DNA of 64,000 nucleotides from NCBI RefSeq assembly GCF_900608595.1, contig NZ_UWYY01000001.1, forward strand, positions 186,001-250,000. The letters are read 5' to 3'. Position numbers and translations under genes: made by a program. This document shows, in pieces, positions 42,434 to 52,000 of the stretch. Source of the stretch: Promicromonospora panici (GTDB taxonomy: Bacteria > Actinomycetota > Actinomycetes > Actinomycetales > Cellulomonadaceae). The notes below the pieces were generated by a model. It saw only the letters and a list, made by a program, of their open reading frames with translations, did not search any database and was not told the origin of the DNA. How positions within the stretch are numbered: the first letter of the stretch is position 1; each line of letters begins with the position of its first letter.

Positions 42434-42479
42434 CATGTCAGACGCACAGGTCACTCCCGTGACCGGTGCGTCTGACATG
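42434..42479. terminator. 21-bp hairpin after GH16, related to the one at 20213
   Basis: Arms 42434-42454 and 42459-42479 pair with one mismatch around a 4-nt loop. The arm (CATGTCAGACGCACAGGTCA) shares GTCAGACG and CAGGTCA with the hairpin at 20213-20252, suggesting a second dispersed repeat family. Confidence 0.8.
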
Positions 42480-42605
42480 TAGCGGGGTTCTGGCGGCGGG
42501 CGGTCACGGCGTCCGACGGCGGTGGGACCGCTCTGGTGCGTGACCCGTCGTAGACTGGCGGGGCGCTTCGGCGCCCAGAAACCTACCCCGCACGCGAGGA
42601 ACTAC

Positions 42606-44945
42606 ATGACCGCGCCCGCGTTCCAGGCACCCTCCCGCCCGAATTTCGACGCTCCGAGACTGGACACCGTCGAGATCGCCGCGGCCACCCCCGACGAGGT
42701 GCAGCCGTACGGTGAGCTCGGACTCAAGGAGGACGAGTACCAGCGCATCAAGGACATCCTGGGCCGCCGCCCCACCGCGGCCGAGCTCGCGATGTACTCC
42801 GTGATGTGGAGCGAACACTGCTCCTACAAGTCGTCGAAGGTGCACCTGAGCAAGTTCGGCGAGAAGGTCACCGACGAGATGAAGGAGCACCTCCTCGTCG
42901 GTATCGGTGAGAACGCCGGCGTCGTCGACATCGGAGACGGCTGGGCCGTCACCTTCAAGGTCGAGTCGCACAACCACCCGTCGTTCGTCGAGCCGTACCA
43001 GGGCGCCGCGACCGGCGTGGGCGGCATCGTCCGCGACATCATCTCGATGGGCGCGCGCCCCGTGGCGGTCATGGACCAGCTGCGCTTCGGCGCCGTCGAC
43101 CACCCGGACACGGCGCGCGTCGTGCACGGCGTCGTCTCCGGCGTCGGCGGCTACGGCAACTCCCTGGGCCTGCCGAACATCGGCGGCGAGCTCGTCTTCG
43201 ACGGCTCCTACCAGGGCAACCCGCTGGTCAACGCGCTCTGCCTCGGCGTGCTGCGGCACGAGGACATCCACCTCGCCAACGCCACCGGCCTCGGCAACAA
43301 GGTGGTGCTGTTCGGCGCCCGTACGGGCGGCGACGGCATCGGCGGCGCCTCCATCCTCGCGTCCGAGACGTTCGAGGACGGCGTCCCCGCCAAGCGCCCG
43401 AGCGTGCAGGTGGGCGACCCCTTCATGGAGAAGGTCCTCATCGAGTGCTGTCTGGAGCTGTTCTCGGCCAAGGTCGTCGAGGGCATCCAGGACCTCGGTG
43501 CGGCGGGCATCTCCTGCGCCACCTCGGAGCTCGCCTCGAACGGGGACGGCGGCATGCACGTCGAGCTCGACGACGTCCTGCTGCGCGACCCCACGCTGAA
43601 CGCCGGCGAGATCCTCATGTCGGAGTCGCAGGAGCGCATGATGGCCGTGGTCCGGCCGGACCAGCTCGACGCGTTCCTCGCGATCACGAAGAAGTGGGAG
43701 GTCGAGACCGCCGTCATCGGCGAGGTCAACGGCTCCGGCCGGCTCACGATCGACCACCACGGCCAGCGGATCGTGGACGTGGACCCGAAGACCGTGGCGC
43801 ACGAGGGGCCCGTGTACCACCGGCCCTACGCGCGCCCGTCCTGGCAGGACGAGCTCCAGGCCGATTCGACGACGGCGGCAGGCCTCGCTCGCCCGGCGTC
43901 CGGCGCCGAGCTGCGGGAGACGGCGCTGACGCTGCTGGCCTCGCCCAACCTCGCGTCCAAGGAGTGGGTGACCAACCAGTACGACCGCTTCGTCCAGGGC
44001 AACACGGCGCTCGCCCAGCCCGACGACGGCGGAGTCGTCCGCGTCGACGAGTCCACCGGGCTCGGGGTCGCGCTCGCGACCGACGCGAACGGCCGGTACG
44101 GCAAGCTCGACCCGCGCACGGGTGCCGCGCTGGCGCTGGCGGAGGCGTACCGCAACGTCGCCACGTCCGGCGCCACGCCGCTCGCGGTGACGGACTGCCT
44201 CAACTTCGGCTCGCCGGAGCACCCCGACTCGATGTGGCAGCTCGTCGAGGCGATCGAGGGCCTCGCCGACGCGTGCCAGGAGCTCGGCGTTCCGGTCACG
44301 GGTGGCAACGTCTCGCTCTACAACGGCACCGGCGAGCCGGGCCAGATCGACTCGTCGATCCACCCCACCCCCGTGGTGGGCGTGCTGGGTGTGCTCGACG
44401 ACGTCAGCACCGCGCTCTCCTCCGGCTGGCAGACCGAGGGGCTGTCGCTCCTCCTGCTCGGCACCACGCGGGACGAGCTCGACGGCTCGGCGTGGGCCGA
44501 CGTCGTGCACTCGCACCTCGGCGGCCTGCCGCCGCGGGTGGACCTGGCCGCGGAGAAGGCGCTGGCCTCGGCACTCGTGGAGGCGCGGAAGACCGGCCTC
44601 GCGGCCGCCGCGCACGATCTGTCCGAGGGCGGCCTGGTCCAGGCTCTGCTGGAGGCCTCGCTGCGCTTCGGCGTCGGCGCGTCGGTGGCGCTCGAGGGCG
44701 TGACCGGCCGCGACAAGGTCGACCCGTTCGTGGCCCTGTTCTCGGAGTCGACGGGCCGCGTGATCGTCGCCGTCGACCCCGAGCACGAGGGTGAGCTGAC
44801 CCACCTCGCCGAGGGCGCCGACGTGCCCGTGCTGCGGCTCGGCACGACCGGTGGCGACGCCGTGGTGATCGAAGGCCAGTTCGAGATCCCGCTGGCGGAG
44901 GCCCGCGAGGCGTTCGAGGGCACGCTCCCGCGCATCTTCGGCTGA
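42606..44945 (+). CDS. purL: FGAM synthase large subunit PurL
   Basis: 779 residues, the small-PurL type that works with PurS and PurQ. Motifs: [59 protein letters not shown] abbreviated in the catalytic domain, [10 protein letters not shown], and the second half [13 protein letters not shown] with [11 protein letters not shown]. It converts FGAR to FGAM using ammonia channelled from PurQ. ATG 42606 follows GAGGAACTAC. Followed by a very long hairpin. Identity secure. Confidence 0.98.
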   Translation: MTAPAFQAPSRPNFDAPRLDTVEIAAATPDEVQPYGELGLKEDEYQRIKDILGRRPTAAELAMYSVMWSEHCSYKSSKVHLSKFGEKVTDEMKEHLLVGIGENAGVVDIGDGWAVTFKVESHNHPSFVEPYQGAATGVGGIVRDIISMGARPVAVMDQLRFGAVDHPDTARVVHGVVSGVGGYGNSLGLPNIGGELVFDGSYQGNPLVNALCLGVLRHEDIHLANATGLGNKVVLFGARTGGDGIGGASILASETFEDGVPAKRPSVQVGDPFMEKVLIECCLELFSAKVVEGIQDLGAAGISCATSELASNGDGGMHVELDDVLLRDPTLNAGEILMSESQERMMAVVRPDQLDAFLAITKKWEVETAVIGEVNGSGRLTIDHHGQRIVDVDPKTVAHEGPVYHRPYARPSWQDELQADSTTAAGLARPASGAELRETALTLLASPNLASKEWVTNQYDRFVQGNTALAQPDDGGVVRVDESTGLGVALATDANGRYGKLDPRTGAALALAEAYRNVATSGATPLAVTDCLNFGSPEHPDSMWQLVEAIEGLADACQELGVPVTGGNVSLYNGTGEPGQIDSSIHPTPVVGVLGVLDDVSTALSSGWQTEGLSLLLLGTTRDELDGSAWADVVHSHLGGLPPRVDLAAEKALASALVEARKTGLAAAAHDLSEGGLVQALLEASLRFGVGASVALEGVTGRDKVDPFVALFSESTGRVIVAVDPEHEGELTHLAEGADVPVLRLGTTGGDAVVIEGQFEIPLAEAREAFEGTLPRIFG

Positions 44946-44965
44946 GCCCCGGCGCCGCCGCGGGC

Positions 44966-45027
44966 GGTCGGCGAAAGGTCAGGTGATCGGCAGTCCGGAC
45001 TGCCGATCACCTGACCTTTTGCCGACC
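44966..45027. terminator. Near-perfect 31-bp-arm palindrome after purL
   Basis: Arms 44966-44996 and 44997-45027 are inverted copies with one mismatch and no loop, centred on AGTCCGGACT. Between purL and the EEP gene (both +). Long enough to form a cruciform; likely a terminator or processing site. Confidence 0.8.
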
Positions 45028-45050
45028 ACGATGGAACCGCCCCGGAGCGG

Positions 45051-45056
45051 TAGGGT
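45051..45056 (+). promoter_or_regulatory. -10 element of a leaderless promoter (TAGGGT)
   Basis: Six bases before GTG 45063 of the EEP gene. Confidence 0.45.
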
Positions 45057-45062
45057 CCGGGG

Positions 45063-46025
45063 GTGCGATTTGTCCGTGGGTTCCTCTCCGTCGTGCTCTG
45101 GATCATCGCGATCCCCCTGTTCCTGGTGGCGTTCGCCAGGGTGCTCCCGTTCGACAACGTGATCCCGTTGCCGCAGATCGTCGCGTTCATGCCGTGGGCG
45201 GCGCTGGTGGCGCTCCCGCTGCTGATCATCGCGCTCTTCTCCCGCCGCTGGGTGCTGACGCTGCTGCTGGCGGCCTCGCTGGCCGGCTTCGTGTACTGGA
45301 CGGCGCCCTTCTTCGTCCCGCCGGAGAGCTCCACGGCAGCCGATCCGGCCGACGTCGGCACCCTGCGCGTCATGACGCTCAACGCCCGCTACGGGGAGGC
45401 CGACGCCGAGACGGTGGTCGACCTGGTGGAGTCGCAGCACGTCGAGGTGCTCGCGGTCCAGGAGCTGACCCCGGACTTCGAGGTGGCCCTGGTCGATGCA
45501 GGTCTCGACGACCTGCTGGCGCACAGCCTCACGGTCCCCGTGGTGGACAGCCCCGCGGGCAGCGGCCTCTGGGCGTCGATGCCGCTGACGGACGAGGAGC
45601 AGGGACGGGGCACGAGCTTCGCGATGCCGTCCGCGCTCGTCGACGTCGGGGGCACCGAGGTGCGGGTCACCGTGGTGCATCCCTACCCGCCGATGCTCGC
45701 GGAGACCACCACGTGGCGCACCGAGCTCGTCGAGCTCGCGGACCAGGTCCACGCGGACGAGACGCCGCAGATCATGGCCGGCGACTTCAACGCCACCTAC
45801 GACCACGCCAGCTTCCGTGAGGTGCTCGGCTCACGGTTCGTGGACGCCACACGCGAATGGGGCGCCGGACCGACCGTGACCTGGCCCGAAGGCAACCCGG
45901 TACCCGCGTTGTTCGCGCTGGACCACGTGGTGGTGGAGAAGGACATGCCGGTCTCCGACGTCGTCTCCATGCAGGTTCCCGGCACCGACCACCGGGCGCT
46001 CCTGGCGACCGTCGTCGTGGAATAG
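45063..46025 (+). CDS. Membrane-anchored endonuclease/exonuclease/phosphatase-family protein
   Basis: 320 residues. Three N-terminal helices (FLSVVLWIIAIPLFLVAFA, WAALVALPLLIIALFS, WVLTLLLAASLAGFVYW) then an extracellular EEP domain: TLRVMTLNARYGEAD, EVLAVQELTP, MAGDFNATYDHASF, FALDHVVV and GTDHRALLA. Catalytic Glu, Asp/Asn and Asp/His positions are all present. Could act on nucleic acid, phosphoinositide or phospho-lipid substrates. GTG 45063 has TAGGGT six bases upstream and no ribosome site. Nothing adjacent refines the substrate. Confidence 0.82.
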   Translation: MRFVRGFLSVVLWIIAIPLFLVAFARVLPFDNVIPLPQIVAFMPWAALVALPLLIIALFSRRWVLTLLLAASLAGFVYWTAPFFVPPESSTAADPADVGTLRVMTLNARYGEADAETVVDLVESQHVEVLAVQELTPDFEVALVDAGLDDLLAHSLTVPVVDSPAGSGLWASMPLTDEEQGRGTSFAMPSALVDVGGTEVRVTVVHPYPPMLAETTTWRTELVELADQVHADETPQIMAGDFNATYDHASFREVLGSRFVDATREWGAGPTVTWPEGNPVPALFALDHVVVEKDMPVSDVVSMQVPGTDHRALLATVVVE

Positions 46026-46061
46026 CACAGCGACACCGCGCGGGGAGCGCGGAACCGGCTT

Positions 46062-48236
46062 ATGTTCGCAGTTGTGCCGACTCGTCAGATGCGCCTCGCG
46101 CCCGCCGCCCCCGCCGACGTGAGCAGTGCCCTCGCGGCGCTCCGCGCCGAGGTCGGCCTGCCCGCGATGTTCCCGCAGGACGTGCTCGAGGAGGCGCGGG
46201 CGGCTGTCGAGCAGGACTTCTCAGCGGGCCGGACCGACCGCCGCGACATCGAGTTCGTGACCATCGACCCGCCCGGTTCCAAGGACCTGGACCAGGCGGT
46301 TCACGTGGAACAGTCCGGCGAGGGCTACGTGGTGCACTACGCCATCGCAGACCTGGGCGCCTTCGTGACGCCGGGTGGCGCCCTCGACATGGAGGTGCGC
46401 AAGCGGGGCATGACGGTCTACGGGCCGGACGCGCGCACCCCGCTGCACCCGAAGATCCTGTCCGAGGGGGCGGCGAGCCTCCTGCCCGAGGAGGACCGGC
46501 CGGCCGTGCTGTGGACGGTCACCCTGAGCTCGCGCGGCATCATCACCGGCGCGGCGCTGGAGCGGGCGCTCGTGCGCAGCCGGGAGCGGCTCACCTACGC
46601 GGAGGTGCAGTCCACCCTCGACGCCGGCACCGCGAGCGAGTCGCTGCAGCTGCTGGCCGACGTCGGGCGCCTGCGCCAGTCGCTCGAGCTCGCCCGCGGC
46701 GGCGTCTCGCTGGAGGTGCCCGAGCAGGAGGTGGAGCGCCGCGAGGACGGCACGTACACGCTGTCGTTCCGGCGCACCCTGCCGGTCGAGGAGTGGAACG
46801 CGCAGATCTCGCTGCTCACGGGTATCGCGGCGGCGCACCTCATGCGCGAGGCGGGCGTGGGCATCCTGCGCATGCTCCCGGAGGCGGATCCGCGCGACCT
46901 GGCCCGGCTGCGCCGCACGGCCCGGGCCCTGCAGATCGACTGGCCGGACACCCTGCCGTACGCGCGCCTGGTCCCGACCCTCGTGTCGCGCATCCCCGAG
47001 CACGCGGCGTTCCTGAACGAGGCGACAACCCTGTTCCGCGGCGCCGGGTACATCTCGTTCGGGATGACCGGGCCGACCGGCGCCGTCGTGCCTGCGCCCG
47101 AGCACACCCGGCACGCCGCGATCGCCGCCGACTACGCGCACGTCACCGCCCCGCTGCGGCGGCTGGTCGACCGCTACACGACCGAGATCTGCCTCGCCAT
47201 CTCCGCCGGCACACCCGTGCCCGCGTGGGTGCTGGAGGCCATGCCCCACCTGCCCCGGGTCATGGCCGAGACCGGGCGCCGAGCCTCGTCGTTCGAGCGC
47301 GAGTGCGTCGACATCGTCGAGGCGTCCCTGCTCGCGGACCGGCTGGGTGAGCAGTTCCACGGTGTCGTCGTCGACGTCGACGACGACACCAAGGAGGTGC
47401 AGCGCGGCCAGGTGGTGCTGCAGGACCCCGCCGTCCGTGCCCGTGTGACGGGGCCGCGCCTCCCGCTGGGCGACGAGGTGCAGGTCACCCTGGCCGAGGC
47501 CGACGTCGCCGCGCGGCGGGTCATGTTCACGCTGTTCGACGGCAGCACGGACTACCAGGTGGCTCGCCGAACCGGCACCACCGAGCGCGATGGGCGTCGG
47601 TCCACCACGGGGAGGCGCTCGCCGACGGACACCTCGCACCAGGCGGCTCCGCCCGCGCCGTTCACGCCCCCTGCCGACGGTCCGCTCCCTGCGCACGGGG
47701 CGGTGGTGCAGTCCCGCCGGGGGCGCGGGGCGACGGCGGACCCGGAGCCGGTTGCCCGGCCGGAGCCTGCCCCGCGACCGGAGCCGACTCCACGACCGGA
47801 GCCGACTCCGCAGCCCGAGCCGAGTCCGAGCCCCGGCCCTCGTCCGGTTCCCCGACGGCGCCAGGCCGCGCAGGTCCGCCCGGAGCCCGCTTTTGCCCCG
47901 CGGCAGGTCCCGGACGTCGGCGCGGCGGCCTCGGCCGAGGCGGCCCCCGTCCCGTCGCATCCGGGGCACGGCGTCGGCTACCCGCCGATCAGGCGGCCCG
48001 TGCGGCCCCAGGTCAGGGACGAGGTGCCCCTCTCGGAGCCGTGGCCGCGGCACGCGCCGTCGCCCCGACGGCTCGCACCGCTCTCGCAGCCGGTCCCCGC
48101 GGTGGGGCTGGACCCGCTCACGGACGCGATGTACGGGGCGGAGTACCAGGCAGTGGCGTCGCGCGAGCTGCCGGTGGTCGTGGCGGCGGACCTGCTCGCC
48201 GTCGAGGGCCGGGCCCCGGACGCCTACCGCTACTGA
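46062..48236 (+). CDS. RNB-domain ribonuclease with Pro-rich C-terminal extension
   Basis: 724 residues. RNase II/R catalytic domain at about 55-365: VTIDPPGSKDLDQAVHVE with Asp69, Asp75 and Asp77, HYAIADLGAFVTPGGALD and AAIAADYAHVTAPLRRLVDRY. Degrades RNA 3' to 5'. After about residue 480 the protein becomes a 240-residue disordered tail with tandem Arg-Pro-Glu-Pro units (RPEPTPRPEPTPQPEPSPSP), not seen in typical actinobacterial RNB proteins of about 470-500. Start taken as ATG 46062; GTG 46074 is also possible. The substrate range is not set by sequence. Confidence 0.88.
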   Translation: MFAVVPTRQMRLAPAAPADVSSALAALRAEVGLPAMFPQDVLEEARAAVEQDFSAGRTDRRDIEFVTIDPPGSKDLDQAVHVEQSGEGYVVHYAIADLGAFVTPGGALDMEVRKRGMTVYGPDARTPLHPKILSEGAASLLPEEDRPAVLWTVTLSSRGIITGAALERALVRSRERLTYAEVQSTLDAGTASESLQLLADVGRLRQSLELARGGVSLEVPEQEVERREDGTYTLSFRRTLPVEEWNAQISLLTGIAAAHLMREAGVGILRMLPEADPRDLARLRRTARALQIDWPDTLPYARLVPTLVSRIPEHAAFLNEATTLFRGAGYISFGMTGPTGAVVPAPEHTRHAAIAADYAHVTAPLRRLVDRYTTEICLAISAGTPVPAWVLEAMPHLPRVMAETGRRASSFERECVDIVEASLLADRLGEQFHGVVVDVDDDTKEVQRGQVVLQDPAVRARVTGPRLPLGDEVQVTLAEADVAARRVMFTLFDGSTDYQVARRTGTTERDGRRSTTGRRSPTDTSHQAAPPAPFTPPADGPLPAHGAVVQSRRGRGATADPEPVARPEPAPRPEPTPRPEPTPQPEPSPSPGPRPVPRRRQAAQVRPEPAFAPRQVPDVGAAASAEAAPVPSHPGHGVGYPPIRRPVRPQVRDEVPLSEPWPRHAPSPRRLAPLSQPVPAVGLDPLTDAMYGAEYQAVASRELPVVVAADLLAVEGRAPDAYRY

Positions 48237-48249
48237 CGCGGCGGTCCGC

Positions 48250-48255
48250 GATACT
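48250..48255 (+). promoter_or_regulatory. -10-like element (GATACT) before the short upstream ORF
   Basis: Same hexamer as before purF, six bases before ATG 48262. Confidence 0.4.
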
Positions 48256-48261
48256 TGCCCC

Positions 48262-48321
48262 ATGATCGATGCTGTTCCCGCCGCTCGGACGCGGCGCGGC
48301 GACCTCCTGGCGGGCCGGTAG
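48262..48321 (+). CDS. Possible 19-residue leader peptide coupled to the SCP-like gene
   Basis: ATG 48262 to TAG 48321 encodes MIDAVPAARTRRGDLLAGR. Its stop shares the G of the next start (TAGTG), and a -10-like hexamer lies six bases upstream, so a leaderless transcript could be translated through this peptide into the next gene. Could equally be chance in GC-rich DNA. Confidence 0.3.
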   Translation: MIDAVPAARTRRGDLLAGR

Positions 48322-48695
48322 TGCCCCCGCGGCGCCGGACCGATCCGGCCGCCGGGCGCACCGCCGTCACCGCGTGGACGCAGGGCGAGGCGGAGCGCCG
48401 GGACGTGACCACCGCCGTGCGCTACACGCTGGAGGAGCTGGCCGACCGGGCGCCCGGCAACTCCGTCGAGGTGCGCGTGCCGCCTGCTGGCGCGGTGCAG
48501 GCCGTGGCCGGGCCGCGGCACACGCGCGGGACGCCGCCCAACGTGGTCGAGACCGATCCGGACACCTGGCTCGGCCTCGCCACGGGCACCGTGGCCTGGG
48601 CGGACGCCGTCGCGGACGGCCGGGTGCGCGCCTCCGGCGAGCGCTCCGACATCTCCTACCTGCTGCCGCTGACGGTCGAACGCCCGGCGGAGTGA
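48321..48695 (+). CDS. Sterol-carrier-like protein (bacterial SCP orthologue)
   Basis: 124 residues. The C-terminal half matches the SCP_3-type domain: VRVPPAGAVQAVAGPRHTRG, PPNVVETDPDTWLGLATG and WADAVADGRVRASG. These small proteins have a lipid-binding fold, but no ligand is established for this group. GTG 48321 overlaps the stop of the tiny upstream ORF by one base. It stands alone between the ribonuclease and the large exonuclease-type gene. Confidence 0.82.
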   Translation: MPPRRRTDPAAGRTAVTAWTQGEAERRDVTTAVRYTLEELADRAPGNSVEVRVPPAGAVQAVAGPRHTRGTPPNVVETDPDTWLGLATGTVAWADAVADGRVRASGERSDISYLLPLTVERPAE

Positions 48696-49028
48696 GGGCT
48701 GGACCCCGAGCCGGCGCCTCGGCTCCTTACAGGGTGAACCGGACATCGTCGGCGTGTGCGGGGCAGCGGATGTCAGTGACACCCGCTAGCCTCAGCGACG
48801 ATCTCGTGGCTCGGTTGCGGGCAGGTTCACCCGGTGCGGGAACGTCAGTTTTCCGGGCGGGTGTCGGGCCGTAACCGCCGGTTCACGATGCAGTGGTTGG
48901 TTGGTTGCGCCCGTGCCGGACTGCTCGCGCCTGATACGCGCTCGGCCGCGGCGACGCCGCCGAACAAGACGTCCAGCAGCAGGGCACTCCACCCCGACCT
49001 ACGGTCGGCTATTGCAGAAGGAGTCAGC
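48696..49028 (+). other. Promoter region of the large nuclease/nucleotidase gene
   Basis: No gene supported. A GAGCCG/CGGCTC hairpin (about 48708-48725) probably ends the SCP transcript. Two GTTCACC/GTTCACG sequences (48825-48831, 48881-48887) resemble single PHO-box half-sites but are 56 bp apart, not the 11 bp of a PhoP site. AGAAGGAG at 49016-49023 is the ribosome site for GTG 49029. Confidence 0.5.
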
Positions 49029-52000
49029 GTGAGACCCAGCACGCTCCGGTCCCAGCGACCGCACCCCCGATCCCATGGCAGGGCCGCGGTCGCAGTGGCG
49101 CTCTCCGCAGCGCTGGCCGTGCCGGCGACGGCGGCCTTCGCCGCGCCCGCCGCCACCGAGGACGGCCCGGACTCCGGGCACGTCGTGATCAGCGAGGCAT
49201 ACCTCGTGGGCGGCAGCTCCGGCCAGCCGTACCGGAACAAGTTCGTGGAGCTCTACAACCCGACGAACCAGCCGGTCAGCGTTGACGGATGGTCGGTCCA
49301 GTACAAGTCCGCCACGGGCGCGTCCTTCTCCGGGATCACCGCGCTGAGCGGCACCATCGCTGCCGGCGGGCACTACCTGGTGCAGGGTGCGTCGAACGCC
49401 GCCAACGGCGAGCCGCTCCCCACGCCCGACGCCATCGGCAGCCTCAACCCGAGCGGCACGGCCGGCGTGGTCGCACTCGCCTCGCAGGCCACAGCTGTGA
49501 CGCCCGCCAAGGGCTCCGTGCCGGCCGAGGGCGCCGCGGGCGTCGTCGACCTGCTCGGCTACGGCACGGCCGACACGTTCGAGACCGCTCCGGGCCCGGC
49601 CGGCCAGGGCACCGGCGTCGTCGGGTCGCTGGAGCGCACCGGCGAAGCGGGCGACAACTCGACGGACTTCGTGTTCACCGCCGAGGTGACCCCGAGCAAC
49701 GGTGAGGGCTCGGAGCCCGAGCCCAGCCCCACCCCGTCGGAGCCGACCGAGCCCGGCGAGGTCACCCCGATCGCCGAGATCCAGGGCACCGGTGACGCCT
49801 CGCCGCTCGCGGGCGCGACGGTGACGACGCGTGGCGTCGTCACGGCCGTCTATGCGACCGGCGGATTCAACGGCCTCTACGTCCAGACCGCCGGCACCGG
49901 TGGTGGCGACGATCCGACGCCCGGCGCGTCGGACGGCCTCTTCGTGTTCTCCGCGGTGGCCGCCGCCAACCTCTCTGCCGGCGACCACGTGGAAGTGACC
50001 GGCACGGTCTCCGAGTTCAACGGGCTGACGGAGCTCACCCCGTCGTCGGGCGGCTGGACCGTCCTGGACGAGCCCGCAGCGGTCGAGCCGACGGCGACCG
50101 CCTGGCCCGCCACCGCGGCCGAGCGTGAGGCCCTCGAGGGCATGCTCCTCGCGCCGCAGGGCTCCTTCACGGTGACCGACAACTACGACACCAACTACTA
50201 CGGCACGGTCGGCCTGGCGGCCGGCGACAGCCCGCTCGTCCAGCCCACGACGGCGGGCCGGCCCGGGTCGGCGGAGTACGACGCGCAGGTCGCGGACAAC
50301 GCGGCCCGCGGCGTGCTGCTCGACGACGGGTCGTCGCTGAACTACAACTCGACCGCCAACAAGTCGAAGCCGCTGCCCTACCTGACCGGCGGCGCGCCGC
50401 TGCGCGTGGGCGCCGCGGTCACGTTCACCCGTCCTGTCGTGCTGGACTACCGGTACGACGCGTGGGGCTTCCAGCCGACGTCCCAGCTGACGCCCTCCGT
50501 TGCCGACGCCGTGCAGCCCGCGACCTTCGAGAACACGCGCGAGGACGCGCCCGCCGAGGTCGGCGGCAACCTCCAGGTCGCGACGTTCAACGTGCTGAAC
50601 TACTTCAGCACCACGGGCGACGAGCTCGCGGGCTGCACCTACTACACGGACCGCGCGGGCGACCCGGTCACCGTCTCGGGCGGCTGTGACGCCCGCGGCG
50701 CGGCCGAGGAGGAGGACCTGCAGCGCCAGCAGACCAAGATCGTCGCGGCGATCTCGGCGCTCGACGCCGACGTCGTCGCGCTGCTGGAGATCGAGAACAC
50801 CGCGGCCCTGGGCGGACCCCGGGACGAGGCCCTGGGCAACCTGGTGGACGCGCTGAACGTGGCGGAGGGTGCCGGCACCTGGGCGTACGCGGCCTCGCCG
50901 GCAGAGGTGCCCGACGCCGAGGACGTCATCCGCAACGCGTTCATCTACCGGACCGCTACGGCGGAGCCGGTGGGCGACTCGACCATCCTGGTCGGCGACG
51001 AGGCGTTCCAGAACGCCCGCCAGCCGCTGGCCCAGGCGTTCCAGCCCGTGGGTGGCGCCGCTGACGCCGGCGACGACGTGCTCGTGGTCGCCAACCACTT
51101 CAAGTCCAAGGGCTCGGCCGGCCCGTGGCCCGGCGACCCGGACCAGGGCGACGGCCAGGGTGCCTCGAACGAGTCCCGTACGCGGCAGGCGACGGCGCTC
51201 GCGACCTTCGCGGAGGCCCAGGCCGCCGCGGCGGGGACCGACAAGGTGCTGCTGGTCGGCGACTTCAACGCCTACGAGCAGGAGGACCCGATCAAGGTCC
51301 TCACCGACGCCGGCTACACCGACCTCGGGCCCAGCACGGGTGAGTACACCTACAACTTCGACGGCATGGTCGGCTCGCTCGACCACGTGCTCGCCTCCCC
51401 GGCCGCCGCGGACCTGGTGACCGGCACCGACATCTGGAACATCAACGCGTACGAGCCGGTGGCGAACGAGTACAGCCGGTACAACTACAACGCGTCGATC
51501 CTCTACGACGAGACGCCGTTCCGGTCCTCCGACCACGACCCGGTCCTCGTGGGCCTGGACCTCGCCGGGACGAGCACCGAGCCCGGCTCGGTCGACCTGG
51601 ACCTCGTCGCCATCAACGACTTCCACGGCCGCATCGATCAGAACACCGTGAACTTCGCGGGCACCGTGGAGGAGCTGCGGGCGCAGAACCCCGATGGCAC
51701 GGCCTTCGTCTCGGCCGGTGACAACATCGGGGCCTCGCTGTTCGCCTCCGCGCTGCAGCAGGACCAGCCCACCCTCGACGTGCTGAACGCGCTGGGCCTG
51801 GAGACCTCTGCGGTCGGCAACCACGAGTTCGACCAGGGCATGACGGATCTGACGGACCGCGTCGTGCCCGCGTCCGACTTCGGCATCCTCGGCGCCAACG
51901 TCTACGAAGGGGCCACCGGCGAGCCGGCCCTGCCGGAGTACCAGGTGGTCCCGGTCAACGGCGTCGATGTCGGCTTCGTCGGCGTGGTCACCGAAGAGAC

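Noticed and set aside
48825-48887. PHO box before the nuclease/nucleotidase gene
   Set aside because: Two GTTCACC-like units are 56 bp apart, not in the 11-bp direct repeat PhoP needs.
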